Positions 1 through 9,005 are shown, counted from the stretch's first letter. The stretch: DNA of 64,000 nucleotides from a beta proteobacterium MWH-UniP1 (GCA_036362785.1 CP143625.1:1179401-1243400), one strand, 5' to 3'. Numbers and translations are program-made. The notes: generated by a model not told the origin, from the letters alone.

Positions 1-1916
1 ATCTCGACGAACTCTTTGAGATTCGGGTTGCCGGCCTAAAGGCCCAGATGCGCAGCAACCCCGATCAGATCCACGACGACGGTTACTCGGCGGCCACCAC
101 CTATCGTGCGGTCTGCGAGCGCGCCCATGCCTTGGTCGAGCGGCAGTATCGAATTTTGAACAACCAAATTCTGCCGCTGCTGGAACAGTACGGCATTCAT
201 TTTCATTTCGCGGCTGATCTTGATGACGCGCAGCGCCAGCGGGCCCACAAATACTTCACACAAGAAGTTCTGCCGGTGCTCACGCCAATTGGCTTATCGC
301 CCACCCACCCCTTTCCGCGCGTACTCAATAAGAGCTTGAATTTCATTGTCGAGCTTGATGGCCAGGATTCCTACGGCCGTGAAAGCGGTGTGGCCGTGGT
401 GCAAGCACCGCGCGCCCTGCCCCGGCTGGTGGCCATGCCGAAAAAAATATCGGGCTACCCCTATGGTTTCATCATGCTGTCGTCGTTCATGCAGGGGTTT
501 GTGGAAGAGCTCTTCCCCGGCATGACGGTAAAAGGTGTGTACCAATTTCGTGTCACCCGAAATAGCGATCTGTATGTTGACGATGAAGAAGTGACCGATC
601 TGCGCGAAGCACTGCAGGGCGAACTCTCTCAACGCCAATTTGGCGATGCCGTGCGGCTCGAAGTGTCTGAGGGGATTTCCACACCCATGTTACAGCTGCT
701 TCGCGATGAGTTTGGCCTTAACGAATCGGACTGCTACCGAGTGCATGGGCCAGTGAATCTGGTGCGGCTGATGCAGCTGCCCGACTTGGTGGACCAGCCG
801 AATCTGAAGTTTCCAGGCTTTACGCCCCGTTATCCCGCAGCCTTTGAAGGCAAAAATTTCTTTGAAGTCATTCGCAAGCAAGACGTACTCGTGCACCACC
901 CGTATGAGTCGTTTGCTTCAGTCTCTGACTTTATTCGGGCCGCGGCGCAAGACCCACAAGTGGTGGCCATTAAACAGACCATCTACCGCACGGGACAGAC
1001 ATCGGAATTAATGGAGTCTTTGCTTACCGCCACACGTGCCGGCAAAGAAGTCACGGTGGTGGTGGAACTGATGGCGCGATTCGATGAAGAAACCAATATC
1101 AACTGGGCATCGCGGCTAGAAGATGCTGGTGCCCACGTGGTCTTTGGTGTGGTGGGCAATAAAACCCACGCCAAGATGTGTCTGGTAGTGCGCCGTGAAA
1201 GCGGTGGCATGACCCGGTATGTGCATCTGGGCACTGGTAACTACCACCCGCGCACCGCAAAGCTTTACACCGATTTTGGATTGTTCACATCCCACACCGA
1301 CATTTGCAAAGACGTGCACGAAGTCTTTCAGCAGCTCACCGGCCTGGGCCATGCGAAATCACTGCGCATGCTCTGGCAGTCGCCCTTTACGCTGCACGAG
1401 CGATCGATACAGGCAATACAAAAAGAAGCGGCGCACGCCAAAGCTGGCCGGCCGGCACGCATCATCGCCAAAATGAACTCGCTGGTTGAGCGGGAAGTGA
1501 TTGATGCGCTTTACAAAGCAAGCCAAGCCGGCGTGAAGATCGATCTGATCGTGCGTGGTGTGTGTGTGCTGCGGCCCAAAGTACCCGGGCTATCGGACAA
1601 CATCACGGTGCGCTCCACCGTGGGCCGCTTTTTGGAACACAGCCGAATCTTTTATTTCAGAAACGATGGCAAAGACGATGTCTATTGTTCTTCTGCCGAC
1701 TGGATGGACCGAAACTTTTTCCGCCGTGTGGAGTTGGCGTTTCCAATTTTGGATAAAAAACTCAAACAGCGTGTGATCCGCGAGGGCTTGATGGTGCATC
1801 TTCGTGACAACGCACTGGCCTGGACCATGAAGCCCGATGGTACTTACACGATTAAGCGTGTGACCGGGGAAAAGCGCCGTGCATCACAAGAGGTCTTATT
1901 GGGGCTTGCCCCGTAA
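1..1916 (+). CDS. ppk1: Polyphosphate kinase 1 (3' part; gene runs off the left edge)
   Basis: Polyphosphate kinase transfers the gamma phosphate of ATP to a growing inorganic polyphosphate chain, and also works in reverse. The frame is open to the left edge (first full codon at 3) and already encodes LDELFEIRVAGLK, which belongs to the N-terminal domain, so the ATG at 48 is internal and the true start lies outside. The two phospholipase-D-like catalytic histidine regions are present: NKTHAKMCLV, followed by HLGTGNYHPRTAKLYTDFG, and later RFLEHSRIFYF. The C-terminal SSADWMDRNFFRRVE segment is also typical. The stop (1914-1916) lies inside the convergent ABC permease gene, so the two reading frames overlap by 21 bp. 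Identification is secure. Confidence 0.96.
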   Translation, partial: LDELFEIRVAGLKAQMRSNPDQIHDDGYSAATTYRAVCERAHALVERQYRILNNQILPLLEQYGIHFHFAADLDDAQRQRAHKYFTQEVLPVLTPIGLSPTHPFPRVLNKSLNFIVELDGQDSYGRESGVAVVQAPRALPRLVAMPKKISGYPYGFIMLSSFMQGFVEELFPGMTVKGVYQFRVTRNSDLYVDDEEVTDLREALQGELSQRQFGDAVRLEVSEGISTPMLQLLRDEFGLNESDCYRVHGPVNLVRLMQLPDLVDQPNLKFPGFTPRYPAAFEGKNFFEVIRKQDVLVHHPYESFASVSDFIRAAAQDPQVVAIKQTIYRTGQTSELMESLLTATRAGKEVTVVVELMARFDEETNINWASRLEDAGAHVVFGVVGNKTHAKMCLVVRRESGGMTRYVHLGTGNYHPRTAKLYTDFGLFTSHTDICKDVHEVFQQLTGLGHAKSLRMLWQSPFTLHERSIQAIQKEAAHAKAGRPARIIAKMNSLVEREVIDALYKASQAGVKIDLIVRGVCVLRPKVPGLSDNITVRSTVGRFLEHSRIFYFRNDGKDDVYCSSADWMDRNFFRRVELAFPILDKKLKQRVIREGLMVHLRDNALAWTMKPDGTYTIKRVTGEKRRASQEVLLGLAP

Positions 1917-3506
1917 CATCGGCCCTAAGACCACAAGCGGCAATAGGCCCACAATCGCAATCATGATGGCCGGCCAGGCGGCCTCTGATAAGAGTTCGTC
2001 GGCCGCCAAATGATGTGCGGCCACAGCCAGTGTCTCGACATTAAATGGCCGAAGCACCAAGGTTGCGGGCAACTCTTTCATCACATCTACAAACACCAAC
2101 AAGGCGGCCACACCTGTGGCACCGCGCATGAGCGGAAAATGCACACGTGTGAACACCTGCCAGCGCGTTAGCCCAAGGCTTGTGGCGGACCACTCTAAAT
2201 TGCGTGTGATGCGGCCAAGCCCGCTTTCAATGGCCCCCAGGCCCACAGCGAAAAATCGCGTGAGATAGGCACCAATGAGCAATAAGCCTGTTCCCACCAG
2301 CGCAACGCGCCAGCCAAACCAGCGGTCTGCCAATTCGGTAAATAGCCCTGACCAGGCCAATAGGCCCACGGCCACCACCAGGCCCGGCATGGCATAGCCC
2401 GCTGCCGCCACTCGGACGGCCTTGGTCGACCACACATCATTGCTGCGCAAGGCATACCCACACACCCACGCCGCGGGCAGAATCACCACCACCGCGCTGA
2501 CGCCCAACACCACCGTTGACATCGCTTGGCTAGCCAGCTGCTGCCACTGCGGCACGGTCTGTGCCGTAAGCGCGGCGTACAACAGCAGCAACACAGGAAA
2601 CACAAAACCAATCAGCCCAGGAATGGCACAAAAGATCGCCATACCGATGGCTTTTTTTCCGCCCACCATCACCGGCTTTGCGCGTGATCCGATCCGCGTG
2701 GTGGCCCAGGCCGCCCGGCCACGGGCGCGGTATTCCACCCACAATAAGACGGCGACCGTCGCCATCATGAGTAAGGCCAACAACGCTGCCGATGATCGGT
2801 CCCCATAGCTAAACCAGGCTTTGAACAGACCCGTTGATAAGGTCGGCACCGAGAAAAAAGCCACCGTGCCGTAGTCGGCAAAACACTCCATCACGACCAA
2901 GGCCAGGCCAGCAATCCAGGCGGGCCGCGCCATGGGCAAGGCCAATCTAAAAAACACCTGGGATGCCGACAGACCCATGGCACGTGCTGCATCAAAGGCA
3001 GCGCCCTGCCGCTCTTCAAATGCGTTTTTTGCAAGCAGTGCCACATAGGGGCTCAGGGCCACCCCCAGAACCAATCCAGCACCCCAGACTGACCGGACAT
3101 CGATACGCGGAAGTTGAAGGCCCAGCAACAGCAGCCCACTTTGAATATCCCGGTACAGCCAGCCCGAAGGATCGAGCGCATCGGTATAGGCATAGGCCAG
3201 CACATAGGCCGGCATGGCCATGGGAATCACCAGTGACCACTCCAACACCCGCTGCCCACGAAACCGATAGGCTGCCACCATCCATGCACTGGGCAGGCCC
3301 AGCCCCAGGGCCACCAGGCCTGCAATCAAAGACAGCAGTAAGGTGTTGCCGACATAGCCTGCCAAGACCGATTCGGCCATGGCAGCAAGCGTGGCGGTGT
3401 TCGCCAAGGCCTGCAGACCAAACACCGTCACCGCAGCCAGGGGCAGCAGAATCGCCAGCACCAGAACAAAGGTCGACAGGGTTAAGAGCCTTGGGGCAGG
3501 CGACAT
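1896..3506 (-). CDS. fbpB: Iron-type ABC transporter, two-domain permease
   Basis: A 536-residue, highly hydrophobic inner-membrane protein with two binding-protein-dependent permease halves, as in FbpB/ThiP-type importers of Fe3+ or thiamine. The first half carries the EAA-type cytoplasmic loop DAARAMGLSASQVFFRLALP (about residues 175-195) and the second the matching loop around SATSLGLTRWQVFTRVHFP. The permease diverges from the ATPase gene at 3558, with only 51 bp between start codons and a Fur-box-like element there, which favours ferric iron as substrate. No periplasmic binding protein gene is adjacent or elsewhere in the window, so it must be encoded elsewhere or be missing. The 3' end overlaps ppk1 tail to tail. 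Family is certain; substrate is inferred. Confidence 0.85.
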   Translation of the reverse strand: MSPAPRLLTLSTFVLVLAILLPLAAVTVFGLQALANTATLAAMAESVLAGYVGNTLLLSLIAGLVALGLGLPSAWMVAAYRFRGQRVLEWSLVIPMAMPAYVLAYAYTDALDPSGWLYRDIQSGLLLLGLQLPRIDVRSVWGAGLVLGVALSPYVALLAKNAFEERQGAAFDAARAMGLSASQVFFRLALPMARPAWIAGLALVVMECFADYGTVAFFSVPTLSTGLFKAWFSYGDRSSAALLALLMMATVAVLLWVEYRARGRAAWATTRIGSRAKPVMVGGKKAIGMAIFCAIPGLIGFVFPVLLLLYAALTAQTVPQWQQLASQAMSTVVLGVSAVVVILPAAWVCGYALRSNDVWSTKAVRVAAAGYAMPGLVVAVGLLAWSGLFTELADRWFGWRVALVGTGLLLIGAYLTRFFAVGLGAIESGLGRITRNLEWSATSLGLTRWQVFTRVHFPLMRGATGVAALLVFVDVMKELPATLVLRPFNVETLAVAAHHLAADELLSEAAWPAIMIAIVGLLPLVVLGPMLRGKPQ

Positions 3507-3521
3507 AAAAAGGCAGTGGGC

Positions 3522-3556
3522 TTGAATTGGTCTAAATGAGAATTATAATCATTTGG
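3522..3556 (+). promoter_or_regulatory. Divergent promoter with Fur-box-like operator
   Basis: TTGAAT at 3522-3527 is 16 bp from a perfect TATAAT at 3544-3549, placing the plus-strand transcription start near 3556, one or two bases before the ATPase ATG (3558). The stretch 3538-3556 matches the 19-bp Fur consensus at 14 of 19 positions by hand count (GAGAAT, TATAAT, C, ATTTGG) and covers the -10 element. ATTATAAT is its own reverse complement, so a -10 also exists for the divergent permease. Binding by Fur is inferred. Confidence 0.6.
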
Positions 3557-3557
3557 T

Positions 3558-4652
3558 ATGAAAGCCCTTGAATTAAAAGACATTTCGATTCGTTACGACG
3601 ACCCCAAGGCCAAGGGGGGCCAGGTCGAGGCAGTCCACAACGTGAGCTTTTCCCTGGAAAAAGGAAAAATCGGCTGCCTGCTAGGCCCTTCGGGCTGTGG
3701 CAAGACCAGCATCCTGCGGGCTGTGGCGGGCTTTGTTGGGGTGAGTTCGGGCGAGATTTGGCTCAACGGCGAGCTGATTGCGTCGCCAGGCTATTCACAA
3801 TCGCCCGACAAGCGAAGTGTGGGCGTGGTCTTTCAGGATTACGCACTCTTTCCCCACCTCACCGTTGCCCAAAACATTGCCTTTGGACTGACCAAAGGCC
3901 GCAGGCTTGCCAATGACCAGTTACCCGCCCAGGCCAAAGAGATGCTGCAGCTGGTGGGGCTTCGTGAATTTGCCGACCGCTACCCCCATGAACTCTCGGG
4001 TGGCCAGCAGCAGCGGGTTGCCCTGGCCCGGGCACTGGCCCCACGGCCTGGCCTGGTCTTGCTGGATGAGCCCTTTTCCAACCTGGACATCTCGCTTCGT
4101 GAGCGGCTTGCCCGCGAGGTTCGCGATATTTTGGAAGAGACCGGCACCACGGCAATCCTGGTGACCCACGATCAGCACGAGGCCTTTGCTGTTGCCGACG
4201 AAGTGGGCGTTTTGATGGATGGGGAATTGGTGCAGTGGGGCGACCCGTACATCCTGTACCACGAGCCCAATTCGGCTGCCGTTGCCCGCTTTGTGGGGGA
4301 AGGCGCCTTTATCAGCGGCTCGCAGTTTGGCCACCATGTCAAAACCCCACTAGGTGAGCTGGCCTTAAAAGAATGCTGCTGCAACGACTGTGAGCATATT
4401 GGCGATGTCCGTGTGTTGCTGCGGCCTGATGATGTGGTGCATGACGACAGTTCCCCGCTCAAGGCCAAAGTCGTGAGAAAGGCCTTTCGTGGCGCCGATT
4501 TTCTCTATACCCTTGAGCTCGCTAACGGGGAAAAGATCCTGTCCTTGGTGCCCAGCCATCACGACCACGCCATTGATGAACCAATTGGCATTCGTCTGGA
4601 AGCCGACCACGTGGTGACTTTCGCCGAGTCAGAGCCTGTCGCCCACTTCTAG
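3558..4652 (+). CDS. fbpC: Iron-type ABC transporter ATP-binding protein
   Basis: ATPase subunit (364 aa) that energises the divergent permease. It has Walker A GPSGCGKTS (residues 43-51), Q-loop FQDYALFP, signature LSGGQQQRVALARAL, Walker B LVLLDEPFSNLD and the H-loop THDQHEA, then a C-terminal TOBE-like extension of about 120 residues, as in FbpC/PotA-type importers. A CCCNDCE cluster sits in the extension. The start at 3558 is chosen because the domain begins immediately after it and no alternative lies upstream; there is no Shine-Dalgarno sequence and the predicted transcription start is 1-2 nt away, suggesting a leaderless message. The Fur-like box suggests iron repression. Substrate (Fe3+ rather than thiamine or polyamine) is inferred. 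Confidence 0.88.
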   Translation: MKALELKDISIRYDDPKAKGGQVEAVHNVSFSLEKGKIGCLLGPSGCGKTSILRAVAGFVGVSSGEIWLNGELIASPGYSQSPDKRSVGVVFQDYALFPHLTVAQNIAFGLTKGRRLANDQLPAQAKEMLQLVGLREFADRYPHELSGGQQQRVALARALAPRPGLVLLDEPFSNLDISLRERLAREVRDILEETGTTAILVTHDQHEAFAVADEVGVLMDGELVQWGDPYILYHEPNSAAVARFVGEGAFISGSQFGHHVKTPLGELALKECCCNDCEHIGDVRVLLRPDDVVHDDSSPLKAKVVRKAFRGADFLYTLELANGEKILSLVPSHHDHAIDEPIGIRLEADHVVTFAESEPVAHF

Positions 4653-4771
4653 GCCCCAAGGCCTGGCGATGGCCGCTTGGCAACAATTACGGGTTATTTG
4701 TTGACCGGGGGTTCAATTAACTTCTGAATAGGGGTAAGATTCATTGTGCGCCGCATCATTTAAGCGAGACT

Positions 4772-7345
4772 ATGGATAACCAACCTTTATCCCCCCTGCT
4801 CGACCCAGGCACCATCGGCGTCTGGTTTGACGACACCACGGCTGATCCCGTCCGGGTCGCCCTGTCCACCCAACTGGCCAACGCCAAGGCCGAGACCATT
4901 TATTGGCCCGACATCGGTGACACCCGAATCGACTTGGCACTGATCGCCACCAAGCCCGAACAGCTGCTGCAAAGCCTGCGCGAAGCAGCAACAAAACGCG
5001 CCAAGGCCGCAATCGTGTTCACCGCCAATGTGTCGCAGGAACTGCAGACACAGCTGCGAGAAGAAGCACTGCGGCTACGCGTGGCGCTCGTTGGCCCAGC
5101 CTCTTTTGGTATTCAGCGGCCAAGCCGAAATTTAAACGCGAGCGTCTGCGCCACTACGGCAGTCCCAGGCCGAGTGGCCCTGCTGTCGCAATCTGGTGCA
5201 TTGGCATCGGCCATTTTGGATTGGGCCCGTGAGTACAGCATTGGGTTTTCTTCCATCATCACCCTGGGCAACGAGGCCGATGTCGACATGGCCCGGGCCC
5301 TAGATTTTCTTGCCGCCGACCACGAGACCCATGCGATTGTGTTGTACTTAGAGTGTGTCTCTAACCCGCGTGCATTTTTAAGTGCCCTGCGGGCTGCAGC
5401 CAGCATCAAGCCGGTCATCTTGTTAAAAGCCGGTGCAACAACGCATTCCCCCACCGATCCACTCACCCACACCCGCGCCCTGGTCGGCAGCGACGAGGTC
5501 TTTGATGCTGCCATTCGCCGATCAGGCGCAGTGCGTGTGCATTACTTTATTCAACTCTTTGCCGCAGTCCGCATGCTGACGTCCAAACGTCAGGCCACTG
5601 GCAAACAGTTGGCCGTGATTAGTAATGGCCGCGGACCCGCGCTCTTGGTGCAGGATTTGGCCCGTGTCTCGAACATCAAGCTTGCTGAACTCGAGGAACA
5701 CAACCCCATCATTATTCGCACCGACGCACACGACGAGCTGTATCGGCAGAAAATCAAAGAGTTAAGCGAAGCAAAAAATGTCGACGCCATTTTGGTGATG
5801 CACTCCCCGCACATCGGTGCCGACACCCAACAGATCACCAAGGCCGTTGCGGAAGCGGCCGGCAGTATCGACAAGTTGGTCATGGGCTGCTGGCTTGGCG
5901 ACCACAGCACCCGCGAGGCAAGAAATTGGCTCTCGACCCAGGGGGTGCCTTCGTTCAGAACACCGGAAGCTGCAGTCGATGCGTTTCACTCGTTAACGTC
6001 ATTTCGTGACAACCAAGAGCTACTGCAACAAGTGCCGCCCGCACTATCGGCCGATGTAGAACCCGATCTCGATGGTGCCCGCATGATCATCGAAGGTGCC
6101 CTGGCTGATCGGCGTCGCTCGCTGACCGAGATGGAGTCGAAGTCTTTGCTGTCGGCCTTTGGTGTGCCGGTATCCACCACTGTTGTTGCCCGCAATGCCA
6201 ACGAGGCCGCACTGATTGCCCATCAGATTGGTTTTCCAGTGGTGCTCAAAATCAACTCCCCCGATATTGCCCACAAAGCCGAAGTGGGTGGTGTACGGCT
6301 CAATCTGAAAAACGCCCACGAGGTGCGCGAGGCATTTGCAGAGCTCACAGACCGGGTGCATGAACTCGCTCCCAAGGCCCGCATTGAAGGCGTGGCCGTG
6401 CAGCGTTTTGTGGATCGCCACCGCACCACGGAAGCGTATATCGGCATGACCACCGACCCGCTCTTTGGCCCCATCATTTCTTTTGGTGCCGGTGGTGAGC
6501 GCGTGCGCTGGGTCAGAGATCGCGCCCTGGAGCTGCCGCCCTTTAACGCACTGATTGCGCAGCGCTTAATCGAAAGAACCCAGTTGGGCCAAAAACTTCT
6601 GGAAGAAACACCGGACGGAACACAGTCCGGAGTGATTCAGCAGTTGGAAAAAATTCTGCTGCAAGTCTCTGATCTGATCTGCGAAATGCCAGCGGTGACT
6701 GAAATCGACATCAACCCCATCATGATTTCTGATCAGGGTGCGGTCGTGGTGGATGCCCGCATGGTGATTGAAAAGGCCAAAGGCGTGAGCAAGCCGCGCT
6801 ACGGCCACCTGTCGATCATGCCGTACCCGGCCTATCTCACGGCCCAGTACCCCATGTCCGATGGCAATACCTATGAAATTCGGCCCATTCGCTGGAGCGA
6901 TGGCAGCAATCTGCAACGCCTGATTTCCAACCTGTCGGAAGAGTCGCGGTTTATGCGCTTTCTGGCGAACCTAAAAGAGATCACGCCAAAGCAGCTGGCC
7001 CGCCTGACGCAGATTGACTATCACCGCGATATGGCCCTGGCGGCCGTGGTGGAGCATGCCGACCATGAAGACATTATTGGTGTGGCCCGCTACATGTTGC
7101 TGCCCAATGGCTACAGCGCAGAGTTTGCCTTGGTGGTGCAAGACAGCTATCAGGGCCAAGGTATTGGCGCCAAACTCATGACCTCGTTGTTTGAAGTTGC
7201 TCGTGATCAGCAGCTCAGAGAGCTCGAAGGCATTGTCTTGGGTAAAAACGCCAATATGCTTGGGTTAATGACCGCCCTTGGTTTTACAATCGAGCCCGAT
7301 CCCGACGACTATGCCATGCGTCGTGTCGTGAAACGATTGGATTGA
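4772..7345 (+). CDS. Acyl-CoA synthetase (ADP-forming)-like / GNAT fusion, Pat-type protein acetyltransferase
   Basis: 857-residue protein with three parts: a CoA-binding/succinyl-CoA-ligase-like region (about 1-440), an ATP-grasp domain (about 445-690; LLSAFGVPVSTTV, GFPVVLKINSPDIAHKAEVGGV) and a C-terminal GNAT domain (about 690-857) with the acetyl-CoA loop QGQGIGAKL. This is the layout of Pat/PatZ enzymes that acetylate lysines on metabolic enzymes such as acetyl-CoA synthetase. The N-terminal CoA-binding fold is degenerate: the usual GAS and VNP motifs are not visible, although SQSGAL is. The THTRALVGSDEVFDAAIRR stretch keeps the histidine that is phosphorylated in true ADP-forming synthetases, so residual synthetase activity cannot be excluded. 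The stop overlaps the next start by one base (TGATG), implying co-translation. Confidence 0.85.
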   Translation: MDNQPLSPLLDPGTIGVWFDDTTADPVRVALSTQLANAKAETIYWPDIGDTRIDLALIATKPEQLLQSLREAATKRAKAAIVFTANVSQELQTQLREEALRLRVALVGPASFGIQRPSRNLNASVCATTAVPGRVALLSQSGALASAILDWAREYSIGFSSIITLGNEADVDMARALDFLAADHETHAIVLYLECVSNPRAFLSALRAAASIKPVILLKAGATTHSPTDPLTHTRALVGSDEVFDAAIRRSGAVRVHYFIQLFAAVRMLTSKRQATGKQLAVISNGRGPALLVQDLARVSNIKLAELEEHNPIIIRTDAHDELYRQKIKELSEAKNVDAILVMHSPHIGADTQQITKAVAEAAGSIDKLVMGCWLGDHSTREARNWLSTQGVPSFRTPEAAVDAFHSLTSFRDNQELLQQVPPALSADVEPDLDGARMIIEGALADRRRSLTEMESKSLLSAFGVPVSTTVVARNANEAALIAHQIGFPVVLKINSPDIAHKAEVGGVRLNLKNAHEVREAFAELTDRVHELAPKARIEGVAVQRFVDRHRTTEAYIGMTTDPLFGPIISFGAGGERVRWVRDRALELPPFNALIAQRLIERTQLGQKLLEETPDGTQSGVIQQLEKILLQVSDLICEMPAVTEIDINPIMISDQGAVVVDARMVIEKAKGVSKPRYGHLSIMPYPAYLTAQYPMSDGNTYEIRPIRWSDGSNLQRLISNLSEESRFMRFLANLKEITPKQLARLTQIDYHRDMALAAVVEHADHEDIIGVARYMLLPNGYSAEFALVVQDSYQGQGIGAKLMTSLFEVARDQQLRELEGIVLGKNANMLGLMTALGFTIEPDPDDYAMRRVVKRLD

Positions 7346-8196
7346 TGAGCCTTCGCCGAAAACGATTTGATTTAATGGTCTTTGAGCCCGACCGGCATCG
7401 CCTGCTGGTCGGTGAAGACATTGGCAATGAAAGCGCCAATGATCTGTTTCTCTGCCTGCCTGGCCTATTAGAAACACGCAAGAGTTTTGATGAGTTTGTC
7501 TCGCACATGGCCCCGCATGCACGGATCATGACGCTGGACTGGTGTGGCCGTGGTGATTCGCAAAAACTCAATGCCACCCACGACTACCGCATGAGTGTTT
7601 ACCTAAGCGACTTGTCGCTTTTTTATTCGCATGCCACCGGCGCAATTGCCTCAAGCTCGCAGCGAACATCCCGCATTCACCTGGTGGGCACCAGCATGGG
7701 TGGGCTGTTGGCCATGTTCTTGGCCAGCCACAAGCCCCGCCACCTTGGCAGTGTCATTCTTAACGATGTCGGTCCATTCCTGCCCTGGGGCGGTGTGTTT
7801 TCATTGATGGCGGGATTAAGCTCCGCAAAATCGGGCGATATTTCTGCAGATTTATCGGTGCTCAGCGGACTGACCGACGCCATGAGCCCAGACTTGGCCC
7901 AGCGACTGAATGTCGACCCCCAGCTACTGCGGGCCGTGCGTCACCCATCCCATTTGGATTTGCCACACGAAAACAGATTATCCGGCGTGGACTTTAGCCA
8001 GGTCTTTGCATCAGTCACCGCCCCTTTGATGCTTCTTCGCGGCATGAAGTCCGACATCATCAACGACAGCGTGGTGAAGCGCATTTTCGAGCTCCACCCC
8101 CTGACACAGATTCACGACTGCGCCGAGTGCGGCCACCCCGTGCGCTACAGCAAAGATGTGTGTGAGGCGATTTTAAAATTCGTGGCCCGGCATTAG
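7345..8196 (+). CDS. Alpha/beta hydrolase
   Basis: 283-residue cytoplasmic alpha/beta hydrolase. The nucleophile elbow is GTSMGG (about residue 114), preceded by the oxyanion-type region FLCLPGLLETRKSFDEFV, and the catalytic histidine is probably in CAECGHPVRYS near the C-terminus. ATG 7345 is preferred over TTG 7342 because it forms a TGATG stop/start overlap with the Pat-like gene. Substrate is not predictable; the tight coupling to an acyl-CoA/acetyltransferase gene suggests ester or thioester hydrolysis, but this is inference. It ends just before a 25-bp palindrome and a strong terminator. Confidence 0.8.
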   Translation: MSLRRKRFDLMVFEPDRHRLLVGEDIGNESANDLFLCLPGLLETRKSFDEFVSHMAPHARIMTLDWCGRGDSQKLNATHDYRMSVYLSDLSLFYSHATGAIASSSQRTSRIHLVGTSMGGLLAMFLASHKPRHLGSVILNDVGPFLPWGGVFSLMAGLSSAKSGDISADLSVLSGLTDAMSPDLAQRLNVDPQLLRAVRHPSHLDLPHENRLSGVDFSQVFASVTAPLMLLRGMKSDIINDSVVKRIFELHPLTQIHDCAECGHPVRYSKDVCEAILKFVARH

Positions 8197-8197
8197 C

Positions 8198-8222
8198 GGT
8201 GTCAGGCACGGTGCCTGACACC
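8198..8222. repeat. Perfect 25-bp palindrome
   Basis: GGTGTCAGGCAC and its exact reverse complement are separated by a single G. It starts one base after the hydrolase stop codon and lies upstream of a separate terminator, so it is not itself the terminator. It resembles intergenic REP-like palindromes known from many proteobacterial genomes; only one copy is visible here. Confidence 0.75.
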
Positions 8223-8234
8223 AACACCACCCAT

Positions 8235-8265
8235 AAAAAAAGGACTCATTGCTGAGTCCTTTTTT
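8235..8265. terminator. Bidirectional rho-independent terminator
   Basis: An A-run, AGGACTCA, loop TTGC, TGAGTCCT, then a T-run. It has a U-tract on both strands and separates the convergent hydrolase (+) and phasin (-) genes. Confidence 0.9.
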
Positions 8266-8288
8266 GTGAAGCGTTTTGCTACCGAGAC

Positions 8289-8834
8289 TTAGGCAGCTTT
8301 CAGGGCGGTAGAAGCAGCCTTGATGCTGGCCTTGGTGGCGGACTGCACGTTTTGCTCAACAGCAGCAACAGCTTGTTTAGCAGCTTTGCTGGCGGTTTCG
8401 TAAGCAGCGTTAGCAGCAGTCAGAGCCGACTTCACCAGAGCAACACCGCTCTCGGAACCAGCAGGAGCCGACTTCGAGAATTCTTCCACTGCAGTGGTGA
8501 TCTTTTCGTTGCTGGCGTAGATCTGGCTTTCGGCCATCTTTGCAAATGCATTAGCAGTTTCCGAAGCGATGCCGTACACGGCGTTTGCGTAAGAAACAGC
8601 GCTCTCAATCGAGGGCATGGCGAAAGAAGCCTGCAGCTTGATCATGTCTTGCACGTCTTTTGCGCTGGCCAAAGCCTTCATGGAATCAGCGCTCTGAGCC
8701 ATTGCGTTTTTGGTGGCTTGCAGTTGCAGGGCCACCAGCTTCTCAACGCCGTTCATGGCGGTGTCGGACAGCTCAACAGCGGTGTCTACGTTGTTCTTTG
8801 CAACTTCAGCAAACTGCTCGTTTAGGTTTTTCAT
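8289..8834 (-). CDS. Phasin family protein (PHA granule-associated)
   Basis: 181-residue, Ala/Lys-rich, almost entirely helical protein without signal peptide or membrane segment. The N-terminal MKNLNEQFAEVAKNNVDTAV and central ASFAMPSIESAVSYANAVYGIASET regions fit the phasin_2 family, which coats polyhydroxyalkanoate granules. The C-terminal third (AKQAVAAVEQNVQSATKASIKAA) is an amphipathic Ala-rich helix. A clear Shine-Dalgarno (GGAGA) lies 8 bases before the ATG. No PHA synthase gene is in the window; the gene is monocistronic, with its own terminator and a candidate promoter about 85 bp upstream. Confidence 0.88.
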   Translation of the reverse strand: MKNLNEQFAEVAKNNVDTAVELSDTAMNGVEKLVALQLQATKNAMAQSADSMKALASAKDVQDMIKLQASFAMPSIESAVSYANAVYGIASETANAFAKMAESQIYASNEKITTAVEEFSKSAPAGSESGVALVKSALTAANAAYETASKAAKQAVAAVEQNVQSATKASIKAASTALKAA

Positions 8835-8921
8835 TCTTAATCTCCGAATTGGTTGGTTGTTTTTACGTTTCGCCCTGCGATCACCCTACTTGTTCCACCT
8901 TTGATGCAGCGCACAAAGCAA

Positions 8922-8950
8922 ATTAAACCCAAGCTTGGAAGCCTGTGCAA
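8922..8950 (-). promoter_or_regulatory. Candidate phasin promoter
   Basis: On the minus strand TTGCAC (8950-8945) is 17 bp from TTTAAT (8927-8922). It would give a leader of about 80 nt for the phasin. The -35 match is weak, so this is a candidate only. Confidence 0.35.
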
Positions 8951-9005
8951 GCTTTTAATTGAAATATTTGGTGCGTTGCCGCATATTTTTATAATGCGAA
9001 ATATG

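Noticed and set aside
4653-4771. Search for a terminator or riboswitch between fbpC and the Pat gene
   Set aside because: Only an imperfect CCAAG/CTTGG stem without a U-run and weak promoter-like boxes are visible.
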